A DNA stretch of 6,911 bases from Armatimonadota bacterium (GTDB lineage: Bacteria; Armatimonadota; UBA5829), in the NCBI GenBank assembly GCA_023398345.1, contig JAEWSK010000017.1, positions 1-6,911 of the forward strand, written 5' to 3'. The position numbers and the translations under genes were made by a program. Of this stretch, positions 1 through 5,665 are shown piece after piece. Every line of letters starts with the position of its first letter. Position 1 is the first letter of the stretch. The notes beneath the pieces were generated by a model. That model saw nothing but the letters and a program-made list of their open reading frames with translations, ran no database searches and was not told the DNA's origin.

Positions 1-1367
1 GCCACAAGCGTTCGGCCAACGGTTCGCAGCACCTTGCCGCCTTCGATACCGTGCAATCGCTTGCGCAAAACCCAAGTCATTCCGACAAAGTGCAGTGATA
101 TGCCAATTGTGGTTGCAAGAGCGATTCCAGCCGCGCCCATTGCCTTCATTAAAATCATATTCAATGGAATGAATACTACTGTCGATATTGTGCCGATCAC
201 AACCGGGGTGACAGTGTCCTGCATTGCAAAAAAGCCCGGCGCGACGATCCTCTGGCCGGCCCATGCGAATATTCCAACAGAGTACCATATCAATAGCAGC
301 GCGACCGGTGCGACACTCGACGGTCTGAACTCGCCGCTCATGTAAATCGTGCGCACGAGCGGGTCGGCCATTACGATTAAAAACACCGTCGACGGAATGC
401 TTTCTACCATGATCGCCCGAAGTCCGTAAGATACTCCGCTGCGCATTTCACTGAGTGCATTTCTTGCGGCATATGCGGACAGCATCGGCAAAATCGCCGT
501 TCCAGCGGCCTGAGCAAATATTCCGAGAGGAACCTGCATGAGCCGATTTGCAAAGTTGAGATCGGCCGGTGCAGAGGCTGAGACGAAGCTGGCGAACCAT
601 CGATTTATGATTACATCTATTTGAGGCAGTCCCAGTCCGAATATCACCGGCAAAGCAAGCATTGCGACACGCACAACTCCCGGATGCTTCAAATTTAGGC
701 TGGGATGAAATTCATATCCCAGCTTTCGCATCCAATAGTAAGCATAGACTACATTGCCTGCAAACGCGCCGATCAGCGTTCCTATTGCAAGTCCTTCAAT
801 GTCAAACCAGTTAGACAGAACAATCGCGCCAAATATAATGCCTAAGTTATATATGACCGGAGCCGCCGCAGTCGCACGAAATTCCTGGCGTGATTGCAGC
901 GTAGCCATCATCAGCCCGCCTATGAAAAAGAAGAGTTGGCAGGGCAAAATAATTCGAGTGAGCGTCACTGTAAGTGGAACCAACTCGGGGTGCTTCGTGA
1001 CGAAACCCGGCACAGCGAGAATACCGACGAGCGGCTTTGCAAATATCCAAAACAGCACAACTGCTGAAGTGAGCACAATGCCCATAAAGCAGAATATAAT
1101 GCTATATACTTGCCATGCTTCCTTTTGCTTGCCTGTCTCGAAGCGCTTGGTAAATTCAGGTATGAATGCGCTCGATAATGCCCCACTGGATAGCAGGAAA
1201 AATAGCAGGTCAGGCAAGTTGAACGCCGCGTAGTAGGCGCTGACCACGCCCGTGGAGCCGAACTGCCGGGCAATGAGCATTTCTCGGATGAGACCCAACA
1301 GCCTGCTTGCCAATACTGCCACCAGCATTAGGCCCGCAGCACGTTTGAAGTTTTTATGCGATGTCAT
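1..1367 (-). CDS. murJ: MurJ/MviN lipid II flippase, 3' end cut by window edge
   Basis: This is an integral inner-membrane protein of the MOP superfamily that flips lipid II, the peptidoglycan precursor, to the outer face of the membrane. The frame is open from the ATG at 1365-1367 (complement) to base 3, giving 455 codons without a stop. MurJ is usually about 500-530 residues, so some 50-70 C-terminal residues lie outside the window. Family hallmarks are present: SRLLGLIRE near residues 21-29, whose arginines match the essential N-terminal ones; LPDLLFFLLSSGALSSAFIP at 51-70; and a later GIFAWAGQRIVAPGFFAMQD segment. Many hydrophobic stretches of about 20 residues fit a multi-pass protein. 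The start is supported by family alignment at the N terminus and by a promoter just upstream. Shine-Dalgarno support is weak (AGGGT, 4 bases before the ATG). The gene diverges from bfr across a long gap. Identification is firm. Confidence 0.95.
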   Translation of the reverse strand, partial: MTSHKNFKRAAGLMLVAVLASRLLGLIREMLIARQFGSTGVVSAYYAAFNLPDLLFFLLSSGALSSAFIPEFTKRFETGKQKEAWQVYSIIFCFMGIVLTSAVVLFWIFAKPLVGILAVPGFVTKHPELVPLTVTLTRIILPCQLFFFIGGLMMATLQSRQEFRATAAAPVIYNLGIIFGAIVLSNWFDIEGLAIGTLIGAFAGNVVYAYYWMRKLGYEFHPSLNLKHPGVVRVAMLALPVIFGLGLPQIDVIINRWFASFVSASAPADLNFANRLMQVPLGIFAQAAGTAILPMLSAYAARNALSEMRSGVSYGLRAIMVESIPSTVFLIVMADPLVRTIYMSGEFRPSSVAPVALLLIWYSVGIFAWAGQRIVAPGFFAMQDTVTPVVIGTISTVVFIPLNMILMKAMGAAGIALATTIGISLHFVGMTWVLRKRLHGIEGGKVLRTVGRTLV

Positions 1368-1376
1368 ATAGACCCT

Positions 1377-1406
1377 AGTATAAGAACCTGAATGCGCCCA
1401 CGTCAA
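1377..1406 (-). promoter_or_regulatory. sigma-70-type promoter for murJ
   Basis: Read on the minus strand, TTGACG (1401-1406) is followed after 18 bases by TATACT (1377-1382). These match the consensus boxes at 5 of 6 positions each. The expected transcription start is near 1369-1371, only about 2-4 bases before the ATG at 1367. The transcript would therefore be nearly leaderless, which fits the weak Shine-Dalgarno sequence. The boxes are visible; activity is inferred. Confidence 0.6.
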
Positions 1407-1444
1407 CAAGCATGGCACAAATCGTGCATTCTATTTTTATATAA

Positions 1445-1520
1445 GCGAGTTTTCTCTAAAAGAGAGACATTGGGAAAAGTGCGTGGCCCGCGGGATTTAT
1501 TCCCACGGGTTTTCTTTTTT
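1445..1520 (+). ncRNA. candidate small RNA ending in an intrinsic terminator
   Basis: A plus-strand transcript starting after the AT-rich TATATA box at 1438-1443 would carry a small hairpin (TCTCT 1453-1457 / AGAGA 1461-1465, loop AAA). It would end at the GC-rich hairpin and U-rich tract at 1487-1520. No plus-strand gene lies upstream, so the terminator has no obvious client other than a short RNA. The -35 side is poor (TGGCAC at 1413-1418, 19-base spacer). I recognise no known RNA family here. It could also be a chance hairpin in spacer DNA. Confidence 0.25.
1487..1520 (+). terminator. terminator-like hairpin with U-rich tail
   Basis: CCCGCGGGA (1487-1495) and TCCCACGGG (1501-1509) pair around the 5-base loop TTTAT with one C/A mismatch. 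The stem is followed directly by TTTTCTTTTTT (1510-1520), the classic Rho-independent layout on the plus strand. On the minus strand the mismatch becomes a G-U pair, but the tail there is less U-rich. It sits upstream of bfr and behind no plus-strand gene. Confidence 0.5.
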
Positions 1521-1900
1521 GCCTAATTATATACGGGCGGAAATGCTTGGCCGTTCCAGTGTTTTGCATGTAGCGCGTCAGGCAGTGGCGATCTTATCGG
1601 CTTTTGATTTTCTTTGGCGCAGGTAATACAAAAACTCACGTCCTTCGCGCAGACGCCTGCGACGTTCGTGAGGGTTGCGCATCATCTTGCGACCGGATAT
1701 GGTGCGGCGACCCCCCTACTACCAATACCCTAAGGCCGCAGGCAAAATGTGTATTGGTGGGTGCGCGAGCCAGTCCGGATACCAAAACGAGCGTATTTCA
1801 CGCCGTGCCTGATAACGAGCTCTCGTGCAAAGCAGCTTGCCAAACAGTGACGTTGACAATGTATCTGTTTGCCTGACTTCATTCGCGGGTACTAACAGGT
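1521..1900 (+). other. gene-free stretch with several stem-loops upstream of bfr
   Basis: No convincing protein gene lies here. The only sizeable plus frame (1604-1876) starts with TTG, lacks a Shine-Dalgarno sequence and gives a low-complexity product resembling nothing I know. Three hairpins line up. The first is CTCACG 1635-1640 / CGTGAG 1667-1672, enclosing CGCAG 1648-1652 / CTGCG 1657-1661. The second is GGTTGC 1673-1678 / GCGACC 1689-1694, with one G-U pair. The third is ACCAATAC 1721-1728 / GTATTGGT 1751-1758, a perfect 8 bp. The heptamer CCGGATA occurs at 1693 and 1775. A consensus -35 (TTGACA, 1853-1858) exists, but no good -10 follows at normal spacing, so the bfr promoter is unresolved. 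I could not match this to RNase P, tmRNA, SRP RNA or a riboswitch I know. Confidence 0.35.
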
Positions 1901-1908
1901 CATACAGT

Positions 1909-1916
1909 GAGGAGGT
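1909..1916 (+). promoter_or_regulatory. strong ribosome binding site fixing the bfr start
   Basis: GAGGAGGT lies 5 bases before the ATG at 1922. An in-frame GTG at 1907 overlaps this site and so cannot be the start it serves. The ATG at 1922 also gives the usual MKG N terminus of bacterioferritin. Confidence 0.8.
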
Positions 1917-1921
1917 CGGAT

Positions 1922-2389
1922 ATGAAGGGACACGATAAAGTTATCGAACAACTTAACATCAGGCTTGCCGAGGAATTGACGGCGATTAACCAATATATGG
2001 TGCATGCAGAGATGTGTGAAAACTGGAAATACACGCATCTTTCCGAGACAATCGAGAAGCGGGCAATTGTCGAAATGAAACATGCCGAAACGCTGATCGA
2101 CCGTATTTTATACCTAGAAGGTCAGCCCATAGTCAGCAACTTAAATCAAATCCGCATCGGCTCAGATGTAAAAACGATGCATGAAAATGATCTCGCCGCG
2201 GAATACTCGGCCGTGAAAGGTTACAACGAGAGCATAAACATCGCGCGTCAGCTAGGTGACGACGGCACATCCAAAATATTGGAATCGATTCTGCGCGACG
2301 AAGAAGACCATATCGATTGGCTGGAAGCCCAGTTCGATCAAATCGCGCAGACCGGCACAGAAAACTACCTCGCAGAACAGATATATTGA
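1922..2389 (+). CDS. bfr: bacterioferritin
   Basis: This protein oxidises Fe(II) at a di-iron ferroxidase centre and stores the ferric mineral inside a 24-subunit cytoplasmic shell, with haem bound between subunit pairs. At 155 residues it has the normal family length. All key residues fall at the canonical E. coli positions: ferroxidase ligands Glu18, Glu51, His54, Glu94, Glu127 and His130; Tyr25 near the centre; and Met52, the axial haem ligand. The sequence follows the four-helix ferritin fold, including LAEELTAINQY at 15-25 and ILRDEEDHIDWLE at 123-135. Because Met52 is present, a haem-binding Bfr is more likely than a plain ferritin. The start is fixed by the ribosome binding site at 1909-1916. 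Upstream is a long structured non-coding stretch; downstream a flavoprotein gene converges. No Fur-type operator was recognised. Confidence 0.96.
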   Translation: MKGHDKVIEQLNIRLAEELTAINQYMVHAEMCENWKYTHLSETIEKRAIVEMKHAETLIDRILYLEGQPIVSNLNQIRIGSDVKTMHENDLAAEYSAVKGYNESINIARQLGDDGTSKILESILRDEEDHIDWLEAQFDQIAQTGTENYLAEQIY

Positions 2390-2407
2390 GTTCAATCAAT
2401 CAATTTT

Positions 2408-2433
2408 GGGTGGCGATTTATACATCGTCACCC
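2408..2433. terminator. strong hairpin between convergent bfr and flavoprotein genes
   Basis: GGGTGGCGAT (2408-2417) and ATCGTCACCC (2424-2433) pair over 10 bp around the loop TTATAC, with one G-U pair on the plus strand or one A/C mismatch on the minus strand. It starts 18 bases after the bfr stop codon, and its right arm contains the stop codon of the convergent flavoprotein gene (2428-2430). Neither side has a clean U-tract, so it may mainly protect 3' ends rather than act as a textbook intrinsic terminator. Confidence 0.5.
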
Positions 2434-3645
2434 AGTCATTCCTGCGACGTAGCCGCTGGACCATGCCCATTGCAAGTTATAACCGCCGGAATCGCCGTCA
2501 ACATCCAATATCTCACCGGCGAAGTATAAGCCCTTCACAAGTCTCGATTCCAAAGATCGCGGCTCTATTTTTTCGCAATTCAAGCCACCCGCTGTAACTT
2601 GCGCCTCTTTGAGCGGACGCAGTTTTGAGACTGTGAGAATTATGTCTTTTAGAGTGCTCACAAGATCAAATCGCTTGTGTTTTTGAATCGCGGCGACCTG
2701 AGAAGTTTCGTTAAGCCCGGCAAGCTTGATGATAATGGGGATCATGCCAGATGGCAAAATGCCGATTAACGCGTCTTTAAGTGTTTTTTTACCGTCACTT
2801 TCAAAAACGCGCAGCACCATTTCGTCCAACTGATCTTCTTCAATGCCCGGAAACAAATCAATATGAATGAACACTTTTGATGTCTTTAATAGGTGGGCGA
2901 TGCTTCGGGCTTGCGCCATAACAGCCGGCCCTGAGACTCCATAACTTGTAAACAGAAGATCCCCGATACTTTCGCCGGTTCTCTTTTCGCCGCTATCTGC
3001 CCAAACTGCGGCCTCAACTTTAATTCCCTGGACAGCTTTCGGCCACGTCTCAACGATTTCAATTGGGACTAATGCCGCATAAATTGGAGTAAGCGAGTGG
3101 CCCAATCTTTTTGCCCAGTTTAGTCCGTCGCCGGTAGAGCCTAGGTAGTGAGCAGCTCTGCCGCCGGTCGCAATAATTAACTTGTCAGATTGGATTATTT
3201 TTCCGCTTTGTAGAGATGTCTTCCATAGGGCCGATTTCTCGATTCCAACGACTTGCGCATCCAGCAAAATATCGACATTATTTCGGACAAGCCGCTGTCT
3301 TAGAATTTCTACGACGCTGGATGCTTGGTTTGTCCGAGGAAATATTCTTCCGTTGGACTCTTCTTTTACTACAAGTCCCAGATCCGCAAAGAACTTCAAA
3401 GTCGCGTGCTGATCGAATCGGCTAAGAACGGTTTTTATAAATTTCGGGTTGGAGCCGTGGTAGTTTTTGACAGTGACGCAGTTGTTGGTCAAATTGCAGC
3501 GCCCGTTACCGGTCGCCAGAAGCTTTCTGCCAAGCTGAGTATTTCTGTCTATAAGGGCAACGCGCTTTCCATTGTTTGTTGCGGTGATGGCTGCCATTAT
3601 TCCCGCAGGCCCAGCCCCGATTATAGCGACATCATACTTCTTCAT
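2428..3645 (-). CDS. BaiN/HI0933-family FAD-dependent oxidoreductase (YhiN-like)
   Basis: This is a predicted cytoplasmic flavoprotein of 405 residues, the usual length for this family, which is annotated as HI0933-like, BaiN-like or 'aminoacetone oxidase family'. Visible features are the FAD-binding Rossmann motif GAGPAG at 10-15, with an acidic residue ending the second strand (Asp33); GRKLLATGNGRCNLTN at 39-54, a family signature; ATGG at 159-162; LLFTSYGVSGPAVM at 230-243; and the C-terminal FAD-contacting GEILDVDGDSGGYNLQWAWS at 377-396. BaiN of gut Clostridium was linked to bile-acid dehydroxylation, but most relatives have no proven substrate, so no reaction is assigned. The ATG is preceded by AAGGTGG (3649-3655) at a short 3-base spacing. 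The gene diverges from the ECF sigma gene and converges on bfr. Family assignment is firm; function is open. Confidence 0.93.
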   Translation of the reverse strand: MKKYDVAIIGAGPAGIMAAITATNNGKRVALIDRNTQLGRKLLATGNGRCNLTNNCVTVKNYHGSNPKFIKTVLSRFDQHATLKFFADLGLVVKEESNGRIFPRTNQASSVVEILRQRLVRNNVDILLDAQVVGIEKSALWKTSLQSGKIIQSDKLIIATGGRAAHYLGSTGDGLNWAKRLGHSLTPIYAALVPIEIVETWPKAVQGIKVEAAVWADSGEKRTGESIGDLLFTSYGVSGPAVMAQARSIAHLLKTSKVFIHIDLFPGIEEDQLDEMVLRVFESDGKKTLKDALIGILPSGMIPIIIKLAGLNETSQVAAIQKHKRFDLVSTLKDIILTVSKLRPLKEAQVTAGGLNCEKIEPRSLESRLVKGLYFAGEILDVDGDSGGYNLQWAWSSGYVAGMTG

Positions 3646-3673
3646 TAACCACCTTCATCAGCTATCCCACTCA

Positions 3674-3685
3674 ATTCGCGCGAAT
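3674..3685. repeat. perfect 12-bp palindrome upstream of the flavoprotein gene
   Basis: ATTCGCGCGAAT is its own reverse complement. It lies 29-40 bases before the flavoprotein start, inside the predicted leader. A T-run (3687-3692) follows on the plus strand. It could be a regulator site or chance; there is no loop for a stable hairpin. Confidence 0.4.
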
Positions 3686-3710
3686 ATTTTTTGCAATAAC
3701 CCAAAGCCAC

Positions 3711-3738
3711 AATAAAGCATGCTCATCCATTAAGTCAA
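3711..3738 (-). promoter_or_regulatory. candidate promoter for the flavoprotein gene
   Basis: On the minus strand, TTGACT (3733-3738) is followed after 16 bases by TTTATT (3711-3716). The -35 box matches consensus at 5 of 6 positions and the -10 box at 4 of 6. It would give a leader of about 60 bases. The left arm of the 3714-3765 inverted repeat fills the spacer and overlaps the -10 box, the usual place for a repressor to act. Confidence 0.4.
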
Positions 3739-3765
3739 TATGTGGGCATAAGTGAGCATCGCTTT
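3714..3765. repeat. 12-bp inverted repeat between divergent promoters, possible operator
   Basis: AAAGCATGCTCA (3714-3725) is mirrored by TGAGCATCGCTTT (3753-3765). The match is 12 bp, with one unpaired C (3760) in the right arm and 27 bases between arms. It lies between the flavoprotein promoter and the ECF sigma promoter. It is not followed by a U-tract on either strand, so an operator or leader structure is more likely than a terminator. Confidence 0.45.
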
Positions 3766-3780
3766 GATTCCAACTTTTCA

Positions 3781-3811
3781 TTGAACCCCACGTTGATTCG
3801 TAGAGTATAAT
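3781..3811 (+). promoter_or_regulatory. candidate promoter for the sigma/anti-sigma/LonN cluster
   Basis: TATAAT (3806-3811) is a perfect -10 box. The best -35 is TTGAAC (3781-3786) at a long 19-base spacing. The GAAC within it also resembles an ECF-type -35, so autoregulation is possible but not shown. The leader would be about 24 bases. Confidence 0.5.
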
Positions 3812-3841
3812 GTACGGCAGACCTCGACGGGGAGTTAGGCC

Positions 3842-4387
3842 GTGCCTTATACGGATGAACAACTGATGCTGATGCTCAAGTCGGGCGATAAGCAGGCGTT
3901 CAACTCGCTCGTGGAACGATACCGCGACCGAATGGTATCGTACGCCTGCCGGATGGTCGGCAGTGTTGAACTTGCGCAGGATGTGGCTCAAGAGACATTC
4001 GTGAGGGTATACAAGAGCGCCGCGACTTTTCGGGACGATGGTCGCTTTAGCCCTTGGATATATAAAATCGCGAGCAATGTGTGTTTTTCCGAGAAGGCAA
4101 AACGCGCCAAAGAGGCGCTCAATGTGGACTACGACACGCTTGAGGATATGCATGACTCCGGCGAGTTCGTCGAAGAAAAAGTGTTGGCGTCGCTTACGGC
4201 GGAGCGATTGAGCCGCGGCATTGCCAAGCTGACCGCACAACACAAAACCGTCCTTGTGATGCATGTGTATCAGGGACTTACATATGTAGAAATAGGCGAG
4301 TCGTTGGGTATCCCCACCGGCACGGTCAAGTCCAGGCTGTTTTACGCGATACGAAAGCTTCGGGATGTGTTGGAATTGGAGACATAA
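3842..4387 (+). CDS. ECF-family RNA polymerase sigma factor
   Basis: This is an alternative sigma factor of 181 residues that directs RNA polymerase to a small stress or signal regulon. Region 2 spans about 18-90 and includes DVAQETFVRVYKSAATF (47-63) and PWIYKIASN (71-79), typical of -10 recognition and core binding. After a short linker, region 4 (about 120-178) has the helix-turn-helix LTYVEIGESLGIPTGTVKSRL (begins at residue 146) for -35 binding. There is no C-terminal extension. The start is a GTG with GGGGAG (3829-3834) 7 bases upstream; no better ATG precedes region 2. The next gene is a zinc-finger anti-sigma factor, the usual partner of this class. I cannot place it in a numbered ECF group from sequence alone. 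Confidence 0.95.
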   Translation: MPYTDEQLMLMLKSGDKQAFNSLVERYRDRMVSYACRMVGSVELAQDVAQETFVRVYKSAATFRDDGRFSPWIYKIASNVCFSEKAKRAKEALNVDYDTLEDMHDSGEFVEEKVLASLTAERLSRGIAKLTAQHKTVLVMHVYQGLTYVEIGESLGIPTGTVKSRLFYAIRKLRDVLELET

Positions 4388-4408
4388 AATCACGCAAAAT
4401 TGCGATTT
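4387..4408 (+). promoter_or_regulatory. hairpin between sigma and anti-sigma genes
   Basis: AAATC (4387-4391) pairs with GATTT (4404-4408). After a 2-base bulge, GCA (4394-4396) pairs with TGC (4401-4403). A T-run, TGTTTTTG, begins at 4411. The hairpin sits directly after the sigma stop codon and could act as a weak terminator or processing site that lowers anti-sigma and LonN output. Stability is modest because the stem is AT-rich. Confidence 0.35.
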
Positions 4409-4441
4409 CATGTTTTTGTGAATTGGAAAGGGGTCTTTGCG

Positions 4442-4807
4442 ATGGATAAGCCCAAGAAAATGAAATGCGAACGTGTTCAGCAAGACGCGATAGCGCTTCT
4501 AGGCGTCGAACTGACAGACGACGAGGAGCGGATTATATACGCCCACATGTCGGATTGTCCGCACTGTCGCGAGGAATTTCGTCGCGACCGCAAGGCACTG
4601 CAGGCGATTAGCGCATGCCCGGTCGTGGCCGCCGACGCGAGCTTCAATCGAATGCTCTCGCTCAGACTTTCGCTGGAAGAACATGAACTCAAGCCCGAGC
4701 AGATGGATAGAGTATTGCCGGCGCTCGACCATGAGGACACTAGCCCTGATGCCCGATATGACCTGGCGCAGCTCACGTCCGCATTTTCAAGCGCGATGCT
4801 GCAATAG
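4442..4807 (+). CDS. zinc-finger anti-sigma factor, soluble type
   Basis: This is a 121-residue protein that most likely holds the upstream ECF sigma factor inactive in the cytoplasm. Its N-terminal domain shows the zinc-binding anti-sigma signature H-x3-C-x2-C at His35, Cys39 and Cys42, with Cys9 as the probable fourth ligand, as in ZAS/RsrA-ChrR-type domains. No stretch is hydrophobic enough to cross a membrane; the rest is charged and helical and ends in LTSAFSSAMLQ. A soluble ZAS often senses redox state or metals through its Cys cluster, but no signal can be named here. The start is the ATG at 4442 with AAGGGG (4428-4433) 8 bases upstream; an in-frame TTG at 4400 lies inside the intergenic hairpin and has no ribosome site. 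It lies 54 bases after sigma and 26 before the LonN gene. ZAS identity is strong; pairing is by context. Confidence 0.85.
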   Translation: MDKPKKMKCERVQQDAIALLGVELTDDEERIIYAHMSDCPHCREEFRRDRKALQAISACPVVAADASFNRMLSLRLSLEEHELKPEQMDRVLPALDHEDTSPDARYDLAQLTSAFSSAMLQ

Positions 4808-4833
4808 ATGCTCATCAGGTCGGAGGTAGAGAT

Positions 4834-5565
4834 ATGACAAAGACAAATGACGCAGCCCTGCCTTTAATGCCGTTGCGAGATATGGCCACTCAGCCGGGGA
4901 CAACTCTGCCAATGTTTGTAGGGCGCGAAATATCGAAAAATGCCGTGCGAGCTGCCTTGTCGGGCAAGACACCGATTATTTTAGTTTCGCAAAAGTCGAT
5001 TGCTGTGGCAAATCCTCGTTCCGAGGATCTATACGGTGTCGGTGTTCTCGGCGAGATAAATCAGTTGGTCGAATATCCTGATGGCGCGATACGCATACTC
5101 GTAACGAGCAAATCGCGCGTATATTTGCGAAATATTCGCATTGACGAATCGTACCTGAAATCTGAATTCGAGGAAATCGAGCCAGCTCCTGCGTCTGCCG
5201 AAGTCGCAAAAGCCGCAAAGAGCGCCGCAAAGAGCTTTAGTGCATATTGCAAGGTCAGAGAAGATGACATGCTCGCAGAGTCCAGAAAACTTCTCGGCAG
5301 GCTTAATGAGCTTCAAAATCAAATACAGGCTTTGCGCGCGGCGAACGAGTCTATAGGTAATATAAGCGATCCAGCTAGACTAGCTGATCTCATTCCGGGC
5401 TTTATCCATACCCAAGTGCAGCCGGATAAGCTCGCCGATCCGGATGTAGTCAAGGCGCTCGATTCTCGCATCCGCGCAAAACAAGCCATTCTATCCGAGC
5501 CGGATCCCGCAAAAAGACTCCAACTTCTGCGCAAGTTTGTCGAGGAGCAAACGGGCAAGTTATAA
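4834..5565 (+). CDS. stand-alone LON substrate-binding (LonN) domain protein
   Basis: The 243-residue product matches only the N-terminal, substrate-recognising part of Lon protease. LPLMPLRDMATQPGTTLPMF at 9-28 followed by VGREIS is the classic Lon start. PIILVSQKS (47-55), DLYGVGVLGEINQLVEYPDG (65-84) and IRILVTSKSRV (86-96) complete the PUA-like fold. A helical part follows, probably including a coiled coil at about 140-175, with ISDPARLADLIPGF at 177-190. The protein ends at residue 243 with a normal TAA. No Walker motif, AAA+ module or Ser-Lys protease domain follows, so it cannot be a protease itself. GGAGGT (4822-4827) lies 6 bases before the ATG. Close spacing behind the anti-sigma gene implies co-transcription. 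It may bind or present proteins, for example to Lon elsewhere in the genome. Domain call firm; role unknown. Confidence 0.9.
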   Translation: MTKTNDAALPLMPLRDMATQPGTTLPMFVGREISKNAVRAALSGKTPIILVSQKSIAVANPRSEDLYGVGVLGEINQLVEYPDGAIRILVTSKSRVYLRNIRIDESYLKSEFEEIEPAPASAEVAKAAKSAAKSFSAYCKVREDDMLAESRKLLGRLNELQNQIQALRAANESIGNISDPARLADLIPGFIHTQVQPDKLADPDVVKALDSRIRAKQAILSEPDPAKRLQLLRKFVEEQTGKL

Positions 5566-5590
5566 ATTGCTTTTGGGCGTCATCTGAAGT

Positions 5591-5615
5591 ATGCTCTAAC
5601 TTTGCACAGGAGCAT
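5591..5615 (+). repeat. short inverted repeat in the LonN to methyltransferase gap
   Basis: ATGCTC (5591-5596) and GAGCAT (5610-5615) are 6-bp inverted arms 13 bases apart in the 100-base gap. A possible -35, TTGCAC (5602-5607), lies in the loop, but no good -10 follows. The arms repeat the core of the larger inverted repeat at 3714-3765. No terminator for the sigma cluster is evident here, so read-through into the next gene is possible. Confidence 0.3.
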
Positions 5616-5665
5616 TGATGCAGCATGAATAAGTTTTATTTAGTTGATTCACAGGAGGACACCCG

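Noticed and set aside
754..1233. Plus-strand open frame of 159 codons
   Set aside because: It is opposite murJ, which has clear family motifs along its whole length; there is no ribosome site.
1604..1876. Plus-strand frame of 90 codons in the gap before bfr
   Set aside because: It has a TTG start without a Shine-Dalgarno sequence and no recognisable motifs, and it overlaps several RNA stems; it is better explained as non-coding.
1521..1900. RNase P RNA, tmRNA, SRP RNA or a tRNA in the gap
   Set aside because: The conserved core strings of these RNAs and a tRNA T-loop/acceptor pattern were not found on inspection.
1907..1909. GTG as the bfr start, five codons upstream
   Set aside because: It overlaps the GAGGAGGT ribosome site that serves the ATG at 1922; family alignment begins at that ATG.
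4400..4402. TTG as the anti-sigma start, 14 codons upstream
   Set aside because: It falls inside the intergenic hairpin with no ribosome site; the ATG at 4442 has AAGGGG at good spacing.
3671..4483. Minus-strand open frame of 270 codons
   Set aside because: It lies opposite the ECF sigma gene, whose motifs are unmistakable. The product resembles nothing and also spans the intergenic promoters.
4834..5565. LonN gene as a broken lon pseudogene
   Set aside because: The frame is intact, with a good ribosome site and a normal stop, and no AAA+ or protease remnants follow before the next gene at 5666.
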